From: an uncultured Clostridia bacterium
GTDB taxonomy: Bacteria; Bacillota; Clostridia; Oscillospirales; Acutalibacteraceae
Length of the DNA: 64,000 nt
NCBI GenBank assembly: GCA_947623205.1
Contig: CANQGM010000001.1
Coordinates: 62,001 to 126,000, forward strand
Reading direction: 5' to 3'
This document shows positions 18,819 to 27,590 of the stretch, in pieces (within the stretch, counting starts at the first letter, position 1; the number at the start of each line of letters is the position of its first letter). Under the pieces are notes generated by a model that saw only the letters and a list, made by a program, of their open reading frames with translations, did not search any database and was not told the DNA's origin. The position numbers and the translations under genes are program-made.

Positions 18819-20029
18819 TTTATTACTCCTAAACTGTTTATTCTTTTTCCTGTTTTGCTCACAATATTCATTTTCCGCTTCCTTGCATAAAATGCCATAC
18901 TTGAACCTAAAGAGAGTATAAACGGAGAGTATGCTAAATTAATAATTTGTGGATCAGTAATTCCGCGAATTGCAATAATCCCAACAACAATAATGCCAAA
19001 TGTATTGTGTTCATCAACATTTCTACACATCAAAAGAGTGTATAATATGAGAATAATCAAAAAAACTATAGGGCCGTATAGTAAAAACAATTGTACGTAG
19101 GAACTATCTATATAAAAATATTGACTACCACTAAGGATAAATTCAACCGGGTTTCCAAATACCGAAATCCCATATCTCATGATCCCATCGTATGCATAAG
19201 CTATACGATAGTTCAAGAGCCTATTTAAATCACTTATCCAACTAATATTATTAGGATAATTTAATACAACTATAAATGTTACAATAGAACATATAAAAAA
19301 TGTGGACTTTAACATGAAACGTGATATTTTATATTTTGCAACATCGATTTTAAAAATCCTATTTATTAGTGCTAAAGCGAACAATAATATTAGCACATAA
19401 AAAGCAGTTCGAGTATTTGTTTCAATATAGAACCATATTCCAACAAGGAAAAAAATACAGTATTGCAGTAATACATGCTTTTTATTTCTTGTAATGTATA
19501 CATAAATCATAAACAGCGTTAAGAGATAATGAGGAGCATACGCAGTATAACTAAAGCCCAACGAGGATCGAAATATGTCTGAACCTTGTCTATAAAATGA
19601 ATGTTCAATTCCGTTAAATACACCTAAATAAAAAAATACAACTGTAAAAGCCACAAAAAACATAATAACGAAGTAGCTTACCTTTAGGATTTTATCTAAA
19701 TCCATATTTCTACCCGAAATAATAAACAATATCATTAGAACAAGATATCGGATATTCTCTGCTTGAACTGCAACGACCAAAAAAACTACAAGCAATCCGA
19801 AATATAATGGCATGTTGTCAAACCGTCGACTGAATAAATTATCGAGTATTAAAGAGCCTACGGAAATAAAAAAACAAATCATTTCAAATGGCCTAAAATT
19901 TATTATTCCAAACCACGCAGTATCAAGTATCATTGCCATACTTAAATAAACTATTAGAGCAATATAAAAAAATAAATCTTCTTTTCTTATTAATAGCGAT
20001 TTTTTCATACTCGACTTTCCGTCCTCCAT
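18815..20029 (-). CDS. wzy: Wzy-type polysaccharide polymerase / O-antigen ligase-like membrane protein
   Basis: The 404-residue protein is almost wholly hydrophobic, with about 10-12 membrane helices and a longer external loop near the middle (FYLGVFNGIEHSFYRQGSDIFRSSLGF, with the NTRTAFYVL segment after it). That layout and its place between transferases and the flippase fit a Wzy polymerase joining repeat units outside the membrane. Sequence identity within this family is low, so the call rests on topology and context. The codon usage is very AT-rich, as in neighbouring genes from 12 to 23 kb. Confidence 0.82.
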   Translation of the reverse strand: MEDGKSSMKKSLLIRKEDLFFYIALIVYLSMAMILDTAWFGIINFRPFEMICFFISVGSLILDNLFSRRFDNMPLYFGLLVVFLVVAVQAENIRYLVLMILFIISGRNMDLDKILKVSYFVIMFFVAFTVVFFYLGVFNGIEHSFYRQGSDIFRSSLGFSYTAYAPHYLLTLFMIYVYITRNKKHVLLQYCIFFLVGIWFYIETNTRTAFYVLILLFALALINRIFKIDVAKYKISRFMLKSTFFICSIVTFIVVLNYPNNISWISDLNRLLNYRIAYAYDGIMRYGISVFGNPVEFILSGSQYFYIDSSYVQLFLLYGPIVFLIILILYTLLMCRNVDEHNTFGIIVVGIIAIRGITDPQIINLAYSPFILSLGSSMAFYARKRKMNIVSKTGKRINSLGVIK

Positions 20030-20073
20030 CCTTTTTATTAATTGTTCACATACAGCTGTGTTAAAATTTCCCT

Positions 20074-20643
20074 TTATTTAAAAAAGAAATCTTGTCTACT
20101 GTGCTTCATTTCATACGAATTAATATCATAAATCATTTTCCCCTCATTCATCCATGGATAAGTCTTACTTATCTCATACTGTTTCTGTGCATAAGTATCT
20201 ATGGTCATTATAAAGTGAGCAGGTACCCCCCCCCACACTTCATTATCAGGTATTGGTTTAGTAACAATACTACCAGCAGCAACTATTGAATTTCTTCCAA
20301 TGGTAACACCGGGCATGATCATAGAATGTGCCCCGACCATACAATTCTCAAGTAGTTCAATTTTATTAACTTTATCAATAATATAATCATCCGGCAAGCC
20401 TAAATACCGATGTATTGTGATTGCGCTTACATCATGATTGATAAAGCGTACTTCTGAGGCAACGGTAACATTATCATGAATACTAATCAAATATGGCTCA
20501 GTACCAAAATAATATGTCCATAGCCTAACTCCATTTCCTATATGGTATAATTGTTTACGCAATAGTTCCGGACGTTTTTCCGGGGAACTATGTTTTAACT
20601 GTAAATATTTAATTTTTTTGATTACTTTACTTAGTATAGACAT
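20074..20643 (-). CDS. Hexapeptide-repeat (LbH) O-acetyltransferase
   Basis: Predicted acetyl-CoA dependent sugar O-acetyltransferase of the maltose/galactoside acetyltransferase (LacA/WbbJ) class, 189 aa. It has the left-handed beta-helix repeats (VTVASEVRFINHD, CMVGAHSMIMPGVTIGRNSIVAAGSIV) with catalytic His in FINHDV, and the C-terminal VWGGVPAHF motif. That motif is encoded by a G9 tract at 20226-20234, in frame here. A loss or gain of one base would change about the last 40 residues. It is one of several acyltransferases in the locus, so it may tune glycan acetylation. Confidence 0.9.
   Translation of the reverse strand: MSILSKVIKKIKYLQLKHSSPEKRPELLRKQLYHIGNGVRLWTYYFGTEPYLISIHDNVTVASEVRFINHDVSAITIHRYLGLPDDYIIDKVNKIELLENCMVGAHSMIMPGVTIGRNSIVAAGSIVTKPIPDNEVWGGVPAHFIMTIDTYAQKQYEISKTYPWMNEGKMIYDINSYEMKHSRQDFFFK
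20226..20234 (-). repeat. Homopolymeric G9 tract in the LbH acetyltransferase gene
   Basis: Nine C on the plus strand encode the WGGV of the acetyltransferase C-terminal motif. The flanking bases match those of the G6 tract at 23426-23431 in a second acetyltransferase gene. Confidence 0.85.
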
Positions 20644-20661
20644 AGTTATAATTTTCCCTTC

Positions 20662-21639
20662 CTATTTTTTTATTATTCCTGTTTTGCTAAATTGATCAAG
20701 CATTGCAAAATAATCTTGCGGTGATAACTGTTTACCGGCAATATTGCGCAGACCATCGATAATCCCCTTTTTCATAACATACCATCTTAAAGGCATTAAT
20801 TTTTGGTATCGATCATCATTATGCATTAAATGTTTAGATTTCAAACCCCAGATTATGACATAAAGAATGCCAGCAAATCTTTTTATCCCAACGACATTAT
20901 GCTTTTGAAATAGCATAGTATTGCGGTACCAATAGTAATCTTTCCACCAACCTTTCGGATTCAGTTCACCATTTATTATAATATCTCGATGATTCATTTG
21001 AGCGTCCCTAATTAGATAACCATAAAATTGTCTTGAAATACGAAATGTATAGTCTGTATCATCGCCTTCAATAAATAATTCAGGGCGTGGATAGCCACTT
21101 TTACTAACAGCTTCTGCTGAAATCAATAGCCCGACAAACGCATTTGCATCCAATAATTCGATCTCGCTAATCTTATCATATGATTCAGCTATTGGTTTTA
21201 ATTTGCAAATAAGTCCGTTCTCCATTTTTTTGTGGTGATATAATTGGTGCTTTTTATTATCAATTCCCCATATTATCGGCGCTAAGAACCCAATGTTACT
21301 TAATTTCTCTGTATACGACATAAGCACGGATAAGCAATTTTCAGAAGGATATGCATCGTCATCCATTAACCAAAACCACTGAGGATTATATTGTTCTTTC
21401 GCATACTTCATTGCTGCATAGAAGCCACCCGCTCCGCCTTCATTATTTTCCAACCACAATATATCTATTTTATCAGAAGCCTCTTTGTATTCTTTTAATC
21501 TATTTCTATTTTCATCGTTACTTGCATTATCTACGATAACGATTTTATCTACTGAATGTGTTTGCAGCAAAAGAGCGTCTAATGTTTTCTTTAATAGTAA
21601 ACTGCTATTGTAGGTAACAGTTAAAGCGACTGTTTCCAT
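20662..21639 (-). CDS. Family 2 glycosyltransferase, GlfT-like (probable galactofuranosyltransferase)
   Basis: GT-A inverting transferase of 325 aa. The N-terminal VTYNSSLLLKKTLDALLLQT and VIVDNASND are GT2 hallmarks. The NEGGAGGFYAAMKYA segment followed by WLMDDDAYP (DDD metal motif) is the pattern of the GlfT1/GlfT2 galactofuranosyl and related rhamnosyl transferases. The operon also encodes UDP-galactopyranose mutase, so galactofuranose transfer is the most economical guess. The acceptor is unknown. It lies 18 bp before the LbH acetyltransferase gene. Confidence 0.87.
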   Translation of the reverse strand: METVALTVTYNSSLLLKKTLDALLLQTHSVDKIVIVDNASNDENRNRLKEYKEASDKIDILWLENNEGGAGGFYAAMKYAKEQYNPQWFWLMDDDAYPSENCLSVLMSYTEKLSNIGFLAPIIWGIDNKKHQLYHHKKMENGLICKLKPIAESYDKISEIELLDANAFVGLLISAEAVSKSGYPRPELFIEGDDTDYTFRISRQFYGYLIRDAQMNHRDIIINGELNPKGWWKDYYWYRNTMLFQKHNVVGIKRFAGILYVIIWGLKSKHLMHNDDRYQKLMPLRWYVMKKGIIDGLRNIAGKQLSPQDYFAMLDQFSKTGIIKK

Positions 21640-21662
21640 TACTAACTACTCACCTTTCTGAA

Positions 21663-22215
21663 TTATATCTGTCGTCGTTTTCCAAACTCATCTATATATC
21701 CAATATCTTTAAGCTTTATTGCTGGTGAGCCAATATATGTACTGTTAGGATATATTAAATCATGAGTAACAACTGAATTATACCCAATAATACAATTATC
21801 TGGTATTGTTACGTTTTTTGCTATTTTTACACCAGGTGCAATATAACAATTATCTCCAATAACAACATTCCCTGCAATATTAACACCGTTTTGTAGTATT
21901 GTATATACCCCCCACAGATGGATTGCAAATTATGAGACCATAATGATATATTGTAAGCCCTTTGCCGAAACAGTTAGGTCCAATCTGAATACCAGTTTGA
22001 ATACATTTCCTGCTATAGAGAAATTTATCTATTGAGATTACAATTCTCTTAAATATGCCTTGTTGATAACAATTTAAGTGATATTCGTATTTTCTGAGCA
22101 TTCGTAATTGATGCCAAATTATATTGATATATGGAGTCGGAATTGGACGTTTTTCCCCATTCGCTATTGCATCAGCCTTGAGATATTCTCTATATTCAGA
22201 CTTATTTTGAATCAT
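21663..22215 (-). pseudogene. Serine O-acetyltransferase-like LbH protein, frameshifted at a G6 tract
   Basis: CysE/SAT-like acetyltransferase used in polysaccharide modification. The first frame starts at ATG 22215 and reads the typical N-terminal helices, CIQTGIQIGPNCFGKGLTIYHYG and ICNPSVGG, then goes out of frame and stops at 21880. Removing one G from the six at 21908-21913 restores VYTILQNGVNIAGN, two more hexapeptide coils (VVIGDNCYIAPGV, NCIIGYNSVV) and a stop at 21663, giving about 184 residues, the normal size. The gene is therefore off, phase-variable or miscalled. Its 5' end overlaps the transferase gene at 22202. Confidence 0.85.
21908..21913 (-). repeat. Homopolymeric G6 tract at a frame break
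   Basis: Six C on the plus strand. Five or eight would keep the acetyltransferase open; six closes it nine codons later. Confidence 0.8.
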
Positions 22216-23338
22216 TAAGCGACCCCTTCTTTCTATCCAACATATTCAATAGATCTTTTGCGATTATATCCGGATCCAGAGTATGAAGGTATTTGCTCAT
22301 CAACTTGCGTTGCTTTTCAAATTCTTCAGGGTACTCCAGCATATGAATCAATTGTTTTGACAGACTATCAGCGTCACCTGGCTCACAAAACAATCCAATC
22401 TCTCCATCTTGTAATTGTTCTTTTAATCCGCCCGTATCTGATGCAATTATTGGAGTTCCAAATTCTAATGCAGTAACTATCACGCCTGATTGAGTTGCAT
22501 CCAAATATGGTAAAACAACTACGCATTGAGGAATGGAAAACAATTCCTCTATTTCTTCATCCTTTATTCTTCTGTTAATAATTCTTGTATTAGGAAGCGA
22601 AGCATATTCATTTCTGTAAGGATTGAAGTCACCACTCCCAGCAACAGTAAGAGTAACAGGCAAATTTCTGTCAACAGCTAGCGTTCTATATGCTTTGGCC
22701 AGTATATGAAGACCTTTGTACTCACGAATTAACCCGAAAAACAGAAAATTAATCTTTCCACTATAAAATGGGTCTCTATTTATTTGTATATTACCCGATT
22801 TATATGCTTTGAGGCGGCAGTGTGGTGAATAATGGATTTTCTCTATCGGGAATCCATAAGTTTGTTGCACTATAGGTATAAAACTTTTAGTGTGAACAAC
22901 AACCTGATTTGCCCGCTTATACAACATATGCTCTAGAATTTTCCCCCTCCGCGGCATACCCGAATGTGCAATAGGATCATGTATAAAATACACAAATTCA
23001 TCCGCATCAATTAATGATGATATCATATCATCCCAATAGTTTCCCATTGGATTAATTAAAACATCATAGTGTTTATTCTTAAATGCATGTTTTAGCTTAT
23101 TTCTACCAGAACAAATGAATTTTAGCGTTTTTTGAAAGAAATCTTTTTTTGAAATATGAGTATCAATATAATAAATTTCTTTAAAATGATGCTTTGAGCA
23201 TTCCCAGTGTTTTAAATTTTCCACATGCGCAGACAGAATAAGAGAGACCTCAGCTCCTGATTCAACCATTCCTTTTGCCAACTCAAAAGTTTCGACATTG
23301 CAACTAACTGTTTGTGTCAAGAGAATTAATACATTCAT
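22202..23338 (-). CDS. Family 4 glycosyltransferase
   Basis: GT-B fold retaining transferase of 378 aa in the polysaccharide pathway. The C-terminal half has the nucleotide-sugar site: INFLFFGLIREYKGL, then VVVLPYLDATQSGVIVTALEFGTPIIASDTGGLKE with the acidic ExG region as EFGTP, and the closing LHTLDPDIIAKDLL helix. The N-terminal half reads as a degenerate Rossmann domain with VSCNVETFELAKGM and VVHTKSFIP. Sugar specificity cannot be inferred. It is 13 bp after the LbH gene and overlaps the next gene by 14 bp. Confidence 0.9.
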   Translation of the reverse strand: MNVLILLTQTVSCNVETFELAKGMVESGAEVSLILSAHVENLKHWECSKHHFKEIYYIDTHISKKDFFQKTLKFICSGRNKLKHAFKNKHYDVLINPMGNYWDDMISSLIDADEFVYFIHDPIAHSGMPRRGKILEHMLYKRANQVVVHTKSFIPIVQQTYGFPIEKIHYSPHCRLKAYKSGNIQINRDPFYSGKINFLFFGLIREYKGLHILAKAYRTLAVDRNLPVTLTVAGSGDFNPYRNEYASLPNTRIINRRIKDEEIEELFSIPQCVVVLPYLDATQSGVIVTALEFGTPIIASDTGGLKEQLQDGEIGLFCEPGDADSLSKQLIHMLEYPEEFEKQRKLMSKYLHTLDPDIIAKDLLNMLDRKKGSLNDSK

Positions 23339-23351
23339 TTTTATACCTCAA

Positions 23352-23921
23352 CTAATGAAAAAACGGTGCAGAACCACTACTATACTCAACATATTCGTTT
23401 CTTTTACGTATAAAGTGAGCAGGTACCCCCCACACTTCGAATGGCGGGATATCCTTTGTTGAGACTGCTCCGGCTGCCAAAACTGCACCGTCGCCTATCG
23501 TTACGCCTTGAAGAACCATATCGCCGGTTCCGAGCCAGCAGTGATGACCGATTTTAATTGGCTTGAAATCAGCAGTGAAATTCGGGTCGTCTATGTCGTG
23601 ACTTCCGGTTATCATTATCACGTGGCTTGAAATGTTTGTGTCGTGATTGACATAAATACCGCCTCTTGCGTCAAGCTCTGAAAACCAGCCCACAGCAACA
23701 TTTTCTGCAAGATGCAAGCCTTTCGGAAGAAGCACCTCTACACGCCTGCATGGGAAAGTTTGCTTACCGATTTTTGCTCCCATTAGCTGCAAAAACCACT
23801 TTCTTATGTGCCTGCTCGGAATTTTATTTATTACAACATTTCCGAAAAGCACGACGGCGTAATACACCGCTTTTATCGGTTTCGGCATTGAGTTCCCGAG
23901 GCTTTTATTATGCTCTTTCAT
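23352..23921 (-). CDS. Hexapeptide-repeat (LbH) O-acetyltransferase
   Basis: WbbJ/LacA-type O-acetyltransferase, 189 aa. The start is placed at ATG 23921, which has AAAGGA seven bases upstream; an ATG five codons earlier lacks a site. LbH coils (VAVGWFSELDARGGIYVNHDTNISSHV, KIGHHCWLGTGDMVLQGVTIGDGAVLAAGAV) and the catalytic SHD histidine are present. The C-terminal motif is VWGVPAHF rather than VWGGVPA, encoded by a G6 tract at 23426-23431, consistent with an in-frame loss of three G. The 5' end overlaps the truncated transferase fragment at 23908-24144. Confidence 0.9.
   Translation of the reverse strand: MKEHNKSLGNSMPKPIKAVYYAVVLFGNVVINKIPSRHIRKWFLQLMGAKIGKQTFPCRRVEVLLPKGLHLAENVAVGWFSELDARGGIYVNHDTNISSHVIMITGSHDIDDPNFTADFKPIKIGHHCWLGTGDMVLQGVTIGDGAVLAAGAVSTKDIPPFEVWGVPAHFIRKRNEYVEYSSGSAPFFH
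23426..23431 (-). repeat. Homopolymeric G6 tract in the second LbH acetyltransferase gene
   Basis: Six C on the plus strand within sequence nearly identical to that around the G9 tract at 20226-20234 (shared TAAAGTGAGCAGGTAC before and ACACTTC after). Confidence 0.7.
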
Positions 23922-24144
23922 GGCAGTTCCTTTCATAAAAATCTATATATGCCTTTGACAGTTTTTCGATTGAGAATTCCTGTTCATAGCGCTTTTTCGA
24001 TTCCTGTTCCATTGACTTCTTTTCTTCTGGATGTTCGATCATCCAGATAATACTTTCTGCTATCTGCTCTAGCTTTTTCGGCTCGATCAGACGGCTGCTT
24101 TTCCCGTCTTCGACTATTTCAACGGTACCGTCGATTACCGTCAT
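23908..24144 (-). pseudogene. 3' fragment of a family 4 glycosyltransferase, duplicate of 31232-31440
   Basis: A 78-codon frame that encodes only the last helices of a GT4 enzyme: DGTVEIVEDGKSSRLIEPK, IIWMIEHPEEKKSM and IEKLSKAYIDFYERN. It matches residue for residue, with about 15 changes, the C-terminus of the complete transferase at 31232-32320 and lacks the other 280 residues. It cannot be an active transferase. The two copies are direct repeats about 7.3 kb apart flanking the dTDP-sugar genes and look like the scar of a recombination that brought in or shuffled that module. Confidence 0.8.
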
Positions 24145-24194
24145 AAAACCGGAATAAAACGGATAAATTCTTTACTCCCGCATTCCAATGCGTT

Positions 24195-25217
24195 CTAGTT
24201 TCTGCCCCCATACATCTTCTCATAATAATCCCGGTACTCGCCCGAAATAATGGTCTCCCACCACTCTCTGTTGTCGAGATACCACTGAATCGTTTTCTTG
24301 ATTCCGTACTCAAATTTAGTCTCCGGCAGCCAACCAAGCTCGGTGTGGACTTTGGTCGGGTCAATGGCGTAGCGCATATCATGTCCCTTACGGTCGATGA
24401 CGTAGGTGATGAGGCTCTCCGGTTTGCCAAGTTCTTTGCAAATCAGTTTAACTATGTCAATGTTTCTCATCTCGTTATGCCCACCAACGTTGTAGACCTC
24501 TCCTACACGTCCTTTGTGAATAATAAGGTCAATCGCCTTGCAGTGATCCTCGACATAAAGCCAATCGCGGACGTTCTCGCCCTTACCATAGACAGGCAGG
24601 GGCTTGTCATTCAGGCAATTTGCGATCATCAGCGGAATAAGCTTCTCGGGAAAGTGGTAGGGACCGTAGTTGTTTGAGCAGCGGGAGATGGTTACCGGCA
24701 GCCCGTATGTGCGGTGATATGCGAGCACGAGCAGATCGGCGGACGCTTTTGATGCACTGTACGGCGAGCTTGTATGTATAGGTGTTTCTTCCGTGAAAAA
24801 CAGGTCGGGTCTGTCGAGCGGCAGGTCGCCGTAAACTTCGTCGGTGCTGACCTGATGATAGCGCGTTATGCCGTACTTTCTGCACGCATCCATCAATACC
24901 TGCGTGCCGAGAATGTTCGTTTGCAGAAACACCTCCGGATTTTCGATGCTTCTGTCAACGTGGCTCTCCGCTGCGAAATTAACAACTATGTCAGGTTTTT
25001 CCTCTTCGAACAGCTTATACACCATCTCACGGTCGCATATGTCAGCTTTTACAAAGCGGAAATTAGGATTGTCCATGACGGACGTGAGCGTCGAGAGATT
25101 GCCCGCGTATGTCAGCTTGTCAAGGCACACGATGCGGTAGTCGGGATGCTCACCAAGCATATGAAATATGAAGTTCGAGCCTATAAAGCCGGCTCCGCCG
25201 GTCACGATTATCGTCAT
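24195..25217 (-). CDS. rfbB: dTDP-glucose 4,6-dehydratase
   Basis: NAD-dependent extended SDR that makes dTDP-4-keto-6-deoxyglucose, the branch point of dTDP-deoxysugars. At 340 aa it is full length, with the [10 protein letters not shown] nucleotide motif at residues 7-16, the STDEVYGDL catalytic Asp/Glu region, and YSASKASAD (Tyr/Lys). It overlaps rfbA by 4 bp, showing translational coupling. Like rfbA it is richer in G+C than the flanking transferase genes. It acts directly after RfbA and upstream of the 2,3-dehydratase or 3,5-epimerase branch encoded at 26098-29902. Confidence 0.97.
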   Translation of the reverse strand: MTIIVTGGAGFIGSNFIFHMLGEHPDYRIVCLDKLTYAGNLSTLTSVMDNPNFRFVKADICDREMVYKLFEEEKPDIVVNFAAESHVDRSIENPEVFLQTNILGTQVLMDACRKYGITRYHQVSTDEVYGDLPLDRPDLFFTEETPIHTSSPYSASKASADLLVLAYHRTYGLPVTISRCSNNYGPYHFPEKLIPLMIANCLNDKPLPVYGKGENVRDWLYVEDHCKAIDLIIHKGRVGEVYNVGGHNEMRNIDIVKLICKELGKPESLITYVIDRKGHDMRYAIDPTKVHTELGWLPETKFEYGIKKTIQWYLDNREWWETIISGEYRDYYEKMYGGRN

Positions 25218-26095
25218 GACTTTTTCTCCTTTGCGAGTGCGAGCAGATACTGCCCGTATTCCGTCATTTTAAGCTCCTCGCCAAGTTTTCGTAACTGTTC
25301 CGTCGTAATAAATCCGCGCCGCCACGCGATCTCCTCGATGCACGAAATATAAAATCCCTGCATTTCCTGAACAGTCTTTACAAATCCGCTTGCCTTGTGC
25401 ATTCCTTTCGGCGAGCCCGTGTCGAGCCACACCATGCCCCTACCCATCAGTGTAACACAAAGCTGTCCTCGACGCAGGTATTCGTTATTGATGGATGTTA
25501 TCTCGATCTCCCCGCGCGGCGACGGAAGGACGTTTTTCGCGATCTCAACCACGTCGTTGTTGTAAAAGTAGAGACCCGGAACGGCATAGCTGGACTTCGG
25601 GCGCTGCGGCTTTTCCTCGATGGAAATGACCTTGTTGTCGCTGTCGAACTCCACCACGCCGAACGCCTCGGGGTTCTTCACGGGATATCCGAAGATCGCA
25701 GCACCCGCGGATTCCGCCTGCTCTTGCGCTTTCCGCAGGACAGAGGAAAAATATTGCCCGTAGAACACGTTGTCGCCGAGAACTAAGCACACGCTGTCAC
25801 TACCTATGAAATCGGCGCCGAGAATGAACGCGTCGGCAAGTCCTCGCGGCTGCTCCTGAACGGTGTATGTAATATTTATCCCAATACGGCTGCCGTCTCC
25901 GAGCAAGCTTTGATAGTTGCTGATGTCCTGCGGTGTCGAGATGATAAGCACGTCGCGGATGCCGGCCAAAAGCAGCGTTGACAGCGGATAATATATCAGC
26001 GGTTTGTCGTAGATTGGGAGCAACTGCTTGGAAACCGAAATCGTGTTCGGATAGAGCCTCGTGCCGCGTCCCCCAGCTAATATTATTCCTTTCAT
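25214..26095 (-). CDS. rfbA: Glucose-1-phosphate thymidylyltransferase
   Basis: Makes dTDP-glucose from glucose-1-phosphate and dTTP. The 293 residues contain the nucleotidyltransferase signature GGRGTRLYP and the RmlA-specific [26 protein letters not shown] and GMVWLDTGS. The start at ATG 26095 has GAGGGA upstream and lies 2 bp after the stop of the SDR gene; a longer frame to 26122 has no ribosome site. It overlaps rfbB by 4 bp. First step of the dTDP-deoxysugar route. Confidence 0.97.
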   Translation of the reverse strand: MKGIILAGGRGTRLYPNTISVSKQLLPIYDKPLIYYPLSTLLLAGIRDVLIISTPQDISNYQSLLGDGSRIGINITYTVQEQPRGLADAFILGADFIGSDSVCLVLGDNVFYGQYFSSVLRKAQEQAESAGAAIFGYPVKNPEAFGVVEFDSDNKVISIEEKPQRPKSSYAVPGLYFYNNDVVEIAKNVLPSPRGEIEITSINNEYLRRGQLCVTLMGRGMVWLDTGSPKGMHKASGFVKTVQEMQGFYISCIEEIAWRRGFITTEQLRKLGEELKMTEYGQYLLALAKEKKS

Positions 26096-26097
26096 GT

Positions 26098-27018
26098 TTA
26101 TATTCCCTCTTTTTTTATCCATTCGGCTGTCTTTTTTATGCTTTCCTCAAAATCCGCTTTGCATTCAAAACCCGTATCGTTATACAAAGCGTCAACATCT
26201 ATATTGTCATAATCAATTCCCGATGGCACATCCGGATATTCTCCGAACAACAACGGACAGCCGGGATTTATTATTTCGGCTATTTTTTCGATTATATTTC
26301 TGAAAGTAGTTATATCTCTGTGACCTATATAATAGCTTTTCATATTTTTACCGCGCTCTCCGATAGCCTTAAACGCTCTTACTATGTCGCTTATATATAC
26401 CATATCATACAGGTCTTTACCCTCAATTAATTTGCACGGCGTATTTGAAAGCAGATTTTTAATTACCACGTTGGGTAAATTTGAATGAAAATTATTTTCT
26501 CCATATGCCATTGCTATTCTTCCCGAACAAAACTCTATATCATTATTAAAAGCAAGCGTTTTGCACACCGCCTCACTTACTTGTTTTGTTGCGGAATATA
26601 CATATGTGTATCGCGGCTCAAAATAGTCCTCTTTTATATACTTGTCCATCTCATATTCGTTCATCGTTCCAGCAAATACAAATCTTTTACAGCCGATAGC
26701 AATTGCCTGCATTAAAGCAACACAAGAATATTTCGCATTATCTATCTGCGTTTCATAATCTTTAAATGCGCCTCCTTCCATACCGCCTTGCCATGCAAAA
26801 TGATAAAATACATCTATATCATCAGTAATTAATTCATGTAATTCTTTATATTTTTTAAAATTTGCCTCAATAGGTGTAAAATTCTCACTATTGCAAAACT
26901 TTTTAAGTTTTGCAAGATTAACATCCACCCCATATACTTTTATACCTTTTTTCAGCAGATATTTAACTAAACTTCCGCCGATAAATCCAGTGGCGCCGGT
27001 GATTATAACCTTTTTCAT
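26098..27018 (-). CDS. NAD(P)-dependent SDR sugar epimerase/reductase, probable 4-ketoreductase of the dTDP-deoxysugar route
   Basis: Extended short-chain dehydrogenase, 306 aa, with the nucleotide motif [12 protein letters not shown] and catalytic YSATKQVSE (Tyr/Lys). It is not a typical RmlD: the dTDP-rhamnose synthase signatures are absent, and it looks more like CDP-abequose synthase or 4-ketohexulose reductases. Sitting between rfbA and the rmlC-like gene with 1-2 bp spacing, it is the natural candidate to reduce the 4-keto group of a dTDP-deoxysugar. The configuration of the product cannot be told from sequence. Confidence 0.8.
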   Translation of the reverse strand: MKKVIITGATGFIGGSLVKYLLKKGIKVYGVDVNLAKLKKFCNSENFTPIEANFKKYKELHELITDDIDVFYHFAWQGGMEGGAFKDYETQIDNAKYSCVALMQAIAIGCKRFVFAGTMNEYEMDKYIKEDYFEPRYTYVYSATKQVSEAVCKTLAFNNDIEFCSGRIAMAYGENNFHSNLPNVVIKNLLSNTPCKLIEGKDLYDMVYISDIVRAFKAIGERGKNMKSYYIGHRDITTFRNIIEKIAEIINPGCPLLFGEYPDVPSGIDYDNIDVDALYNDTGFECKADFEESIKKTAEWIKKEGI

Positions 27019-27590
27019 TAATTGTTTTCCTCCATATTGAAGTTAACGTCACTTTCAGCAAGTGTCGGCGCGTTGCGGTCTCCAGCAGACATAATGAAAT
27101 CATTCGAGCCCCATTTAATAGCTATTTCCGGATCATTCCAGCGAATCGTTCTGACAAGCTCCGAATTATAATAATCATCAAACTTATATAAAACTCTGGT
27201 ATCATTCTCTGCTGTAAAAAATGCATGTCCACATCCGCTTGGAATTAAAATCTGCTTGTGGTTATCAGCCGTCAACTCATGCATTATCCATTGCTTATAA
27301 AACGGCGAATCTTTCCGCAAATCCACCACAAAGTCCATAATGGCTCCGCTTAACACTCGCACTAATTTTGTTTGCGGATGCGGATTATTCTGAAAATGAA
27401 TACCTCTCAATGTTCCTTTTTTCATGTTATAAGCCTGATAATCCAACACAAAATCCATTGGTATCCCTGCGCTTTTCATATCCTTAACCGAATATGTCTC
27501 ACAACTGTTGCCTCTGTTGTCGCTAAAAACAGTAGGCTCAATTATCTTAACACCCGGAAGTTTCAACTCAGTTATTTTTAATTTCCCCAT
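27018..27590 (-). CDS. dTDP-4-dehydro-deoxysugar 3,5- or 5-epimerase (RmlC family)
   Basis: Cupin epimerase of 190 aa. RmlC features are visible: PTVFSDNRGN, the LRGIHFQ active-site His, VVDLRKDSP, PSGCGHAFF and YYNSE. In a rhamnose pathway it would do 3,5-epimerisation. Here, beside a 2,3-dehydratase and a Gfo/Idh reductase, a C-5 epimerase (EvaD-like) role that yields an L-sugar is equally likely. It overlaps the SDR gene by 1 bp and directly abuts the Gfo/Idh gene. Confidence 0.9.
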   Translation of the reverse strand: MGKLKITELKLPGVKIIEPTVFSDNRGNSCETYSVKDMKSAGIPMDFVLDYQAYNMKKGTLRGIHFQNNPHPQTKLVRVLSGAIMDFVVDLRKDSPFYKQWIMHELTADNHKQILIPSGCGHAFFTAENDTRVLYKFDDYYNSELVRTIRWNDPEIAIKWGSNDFIMSAGDRNAPTLAESDVNFNMEENN

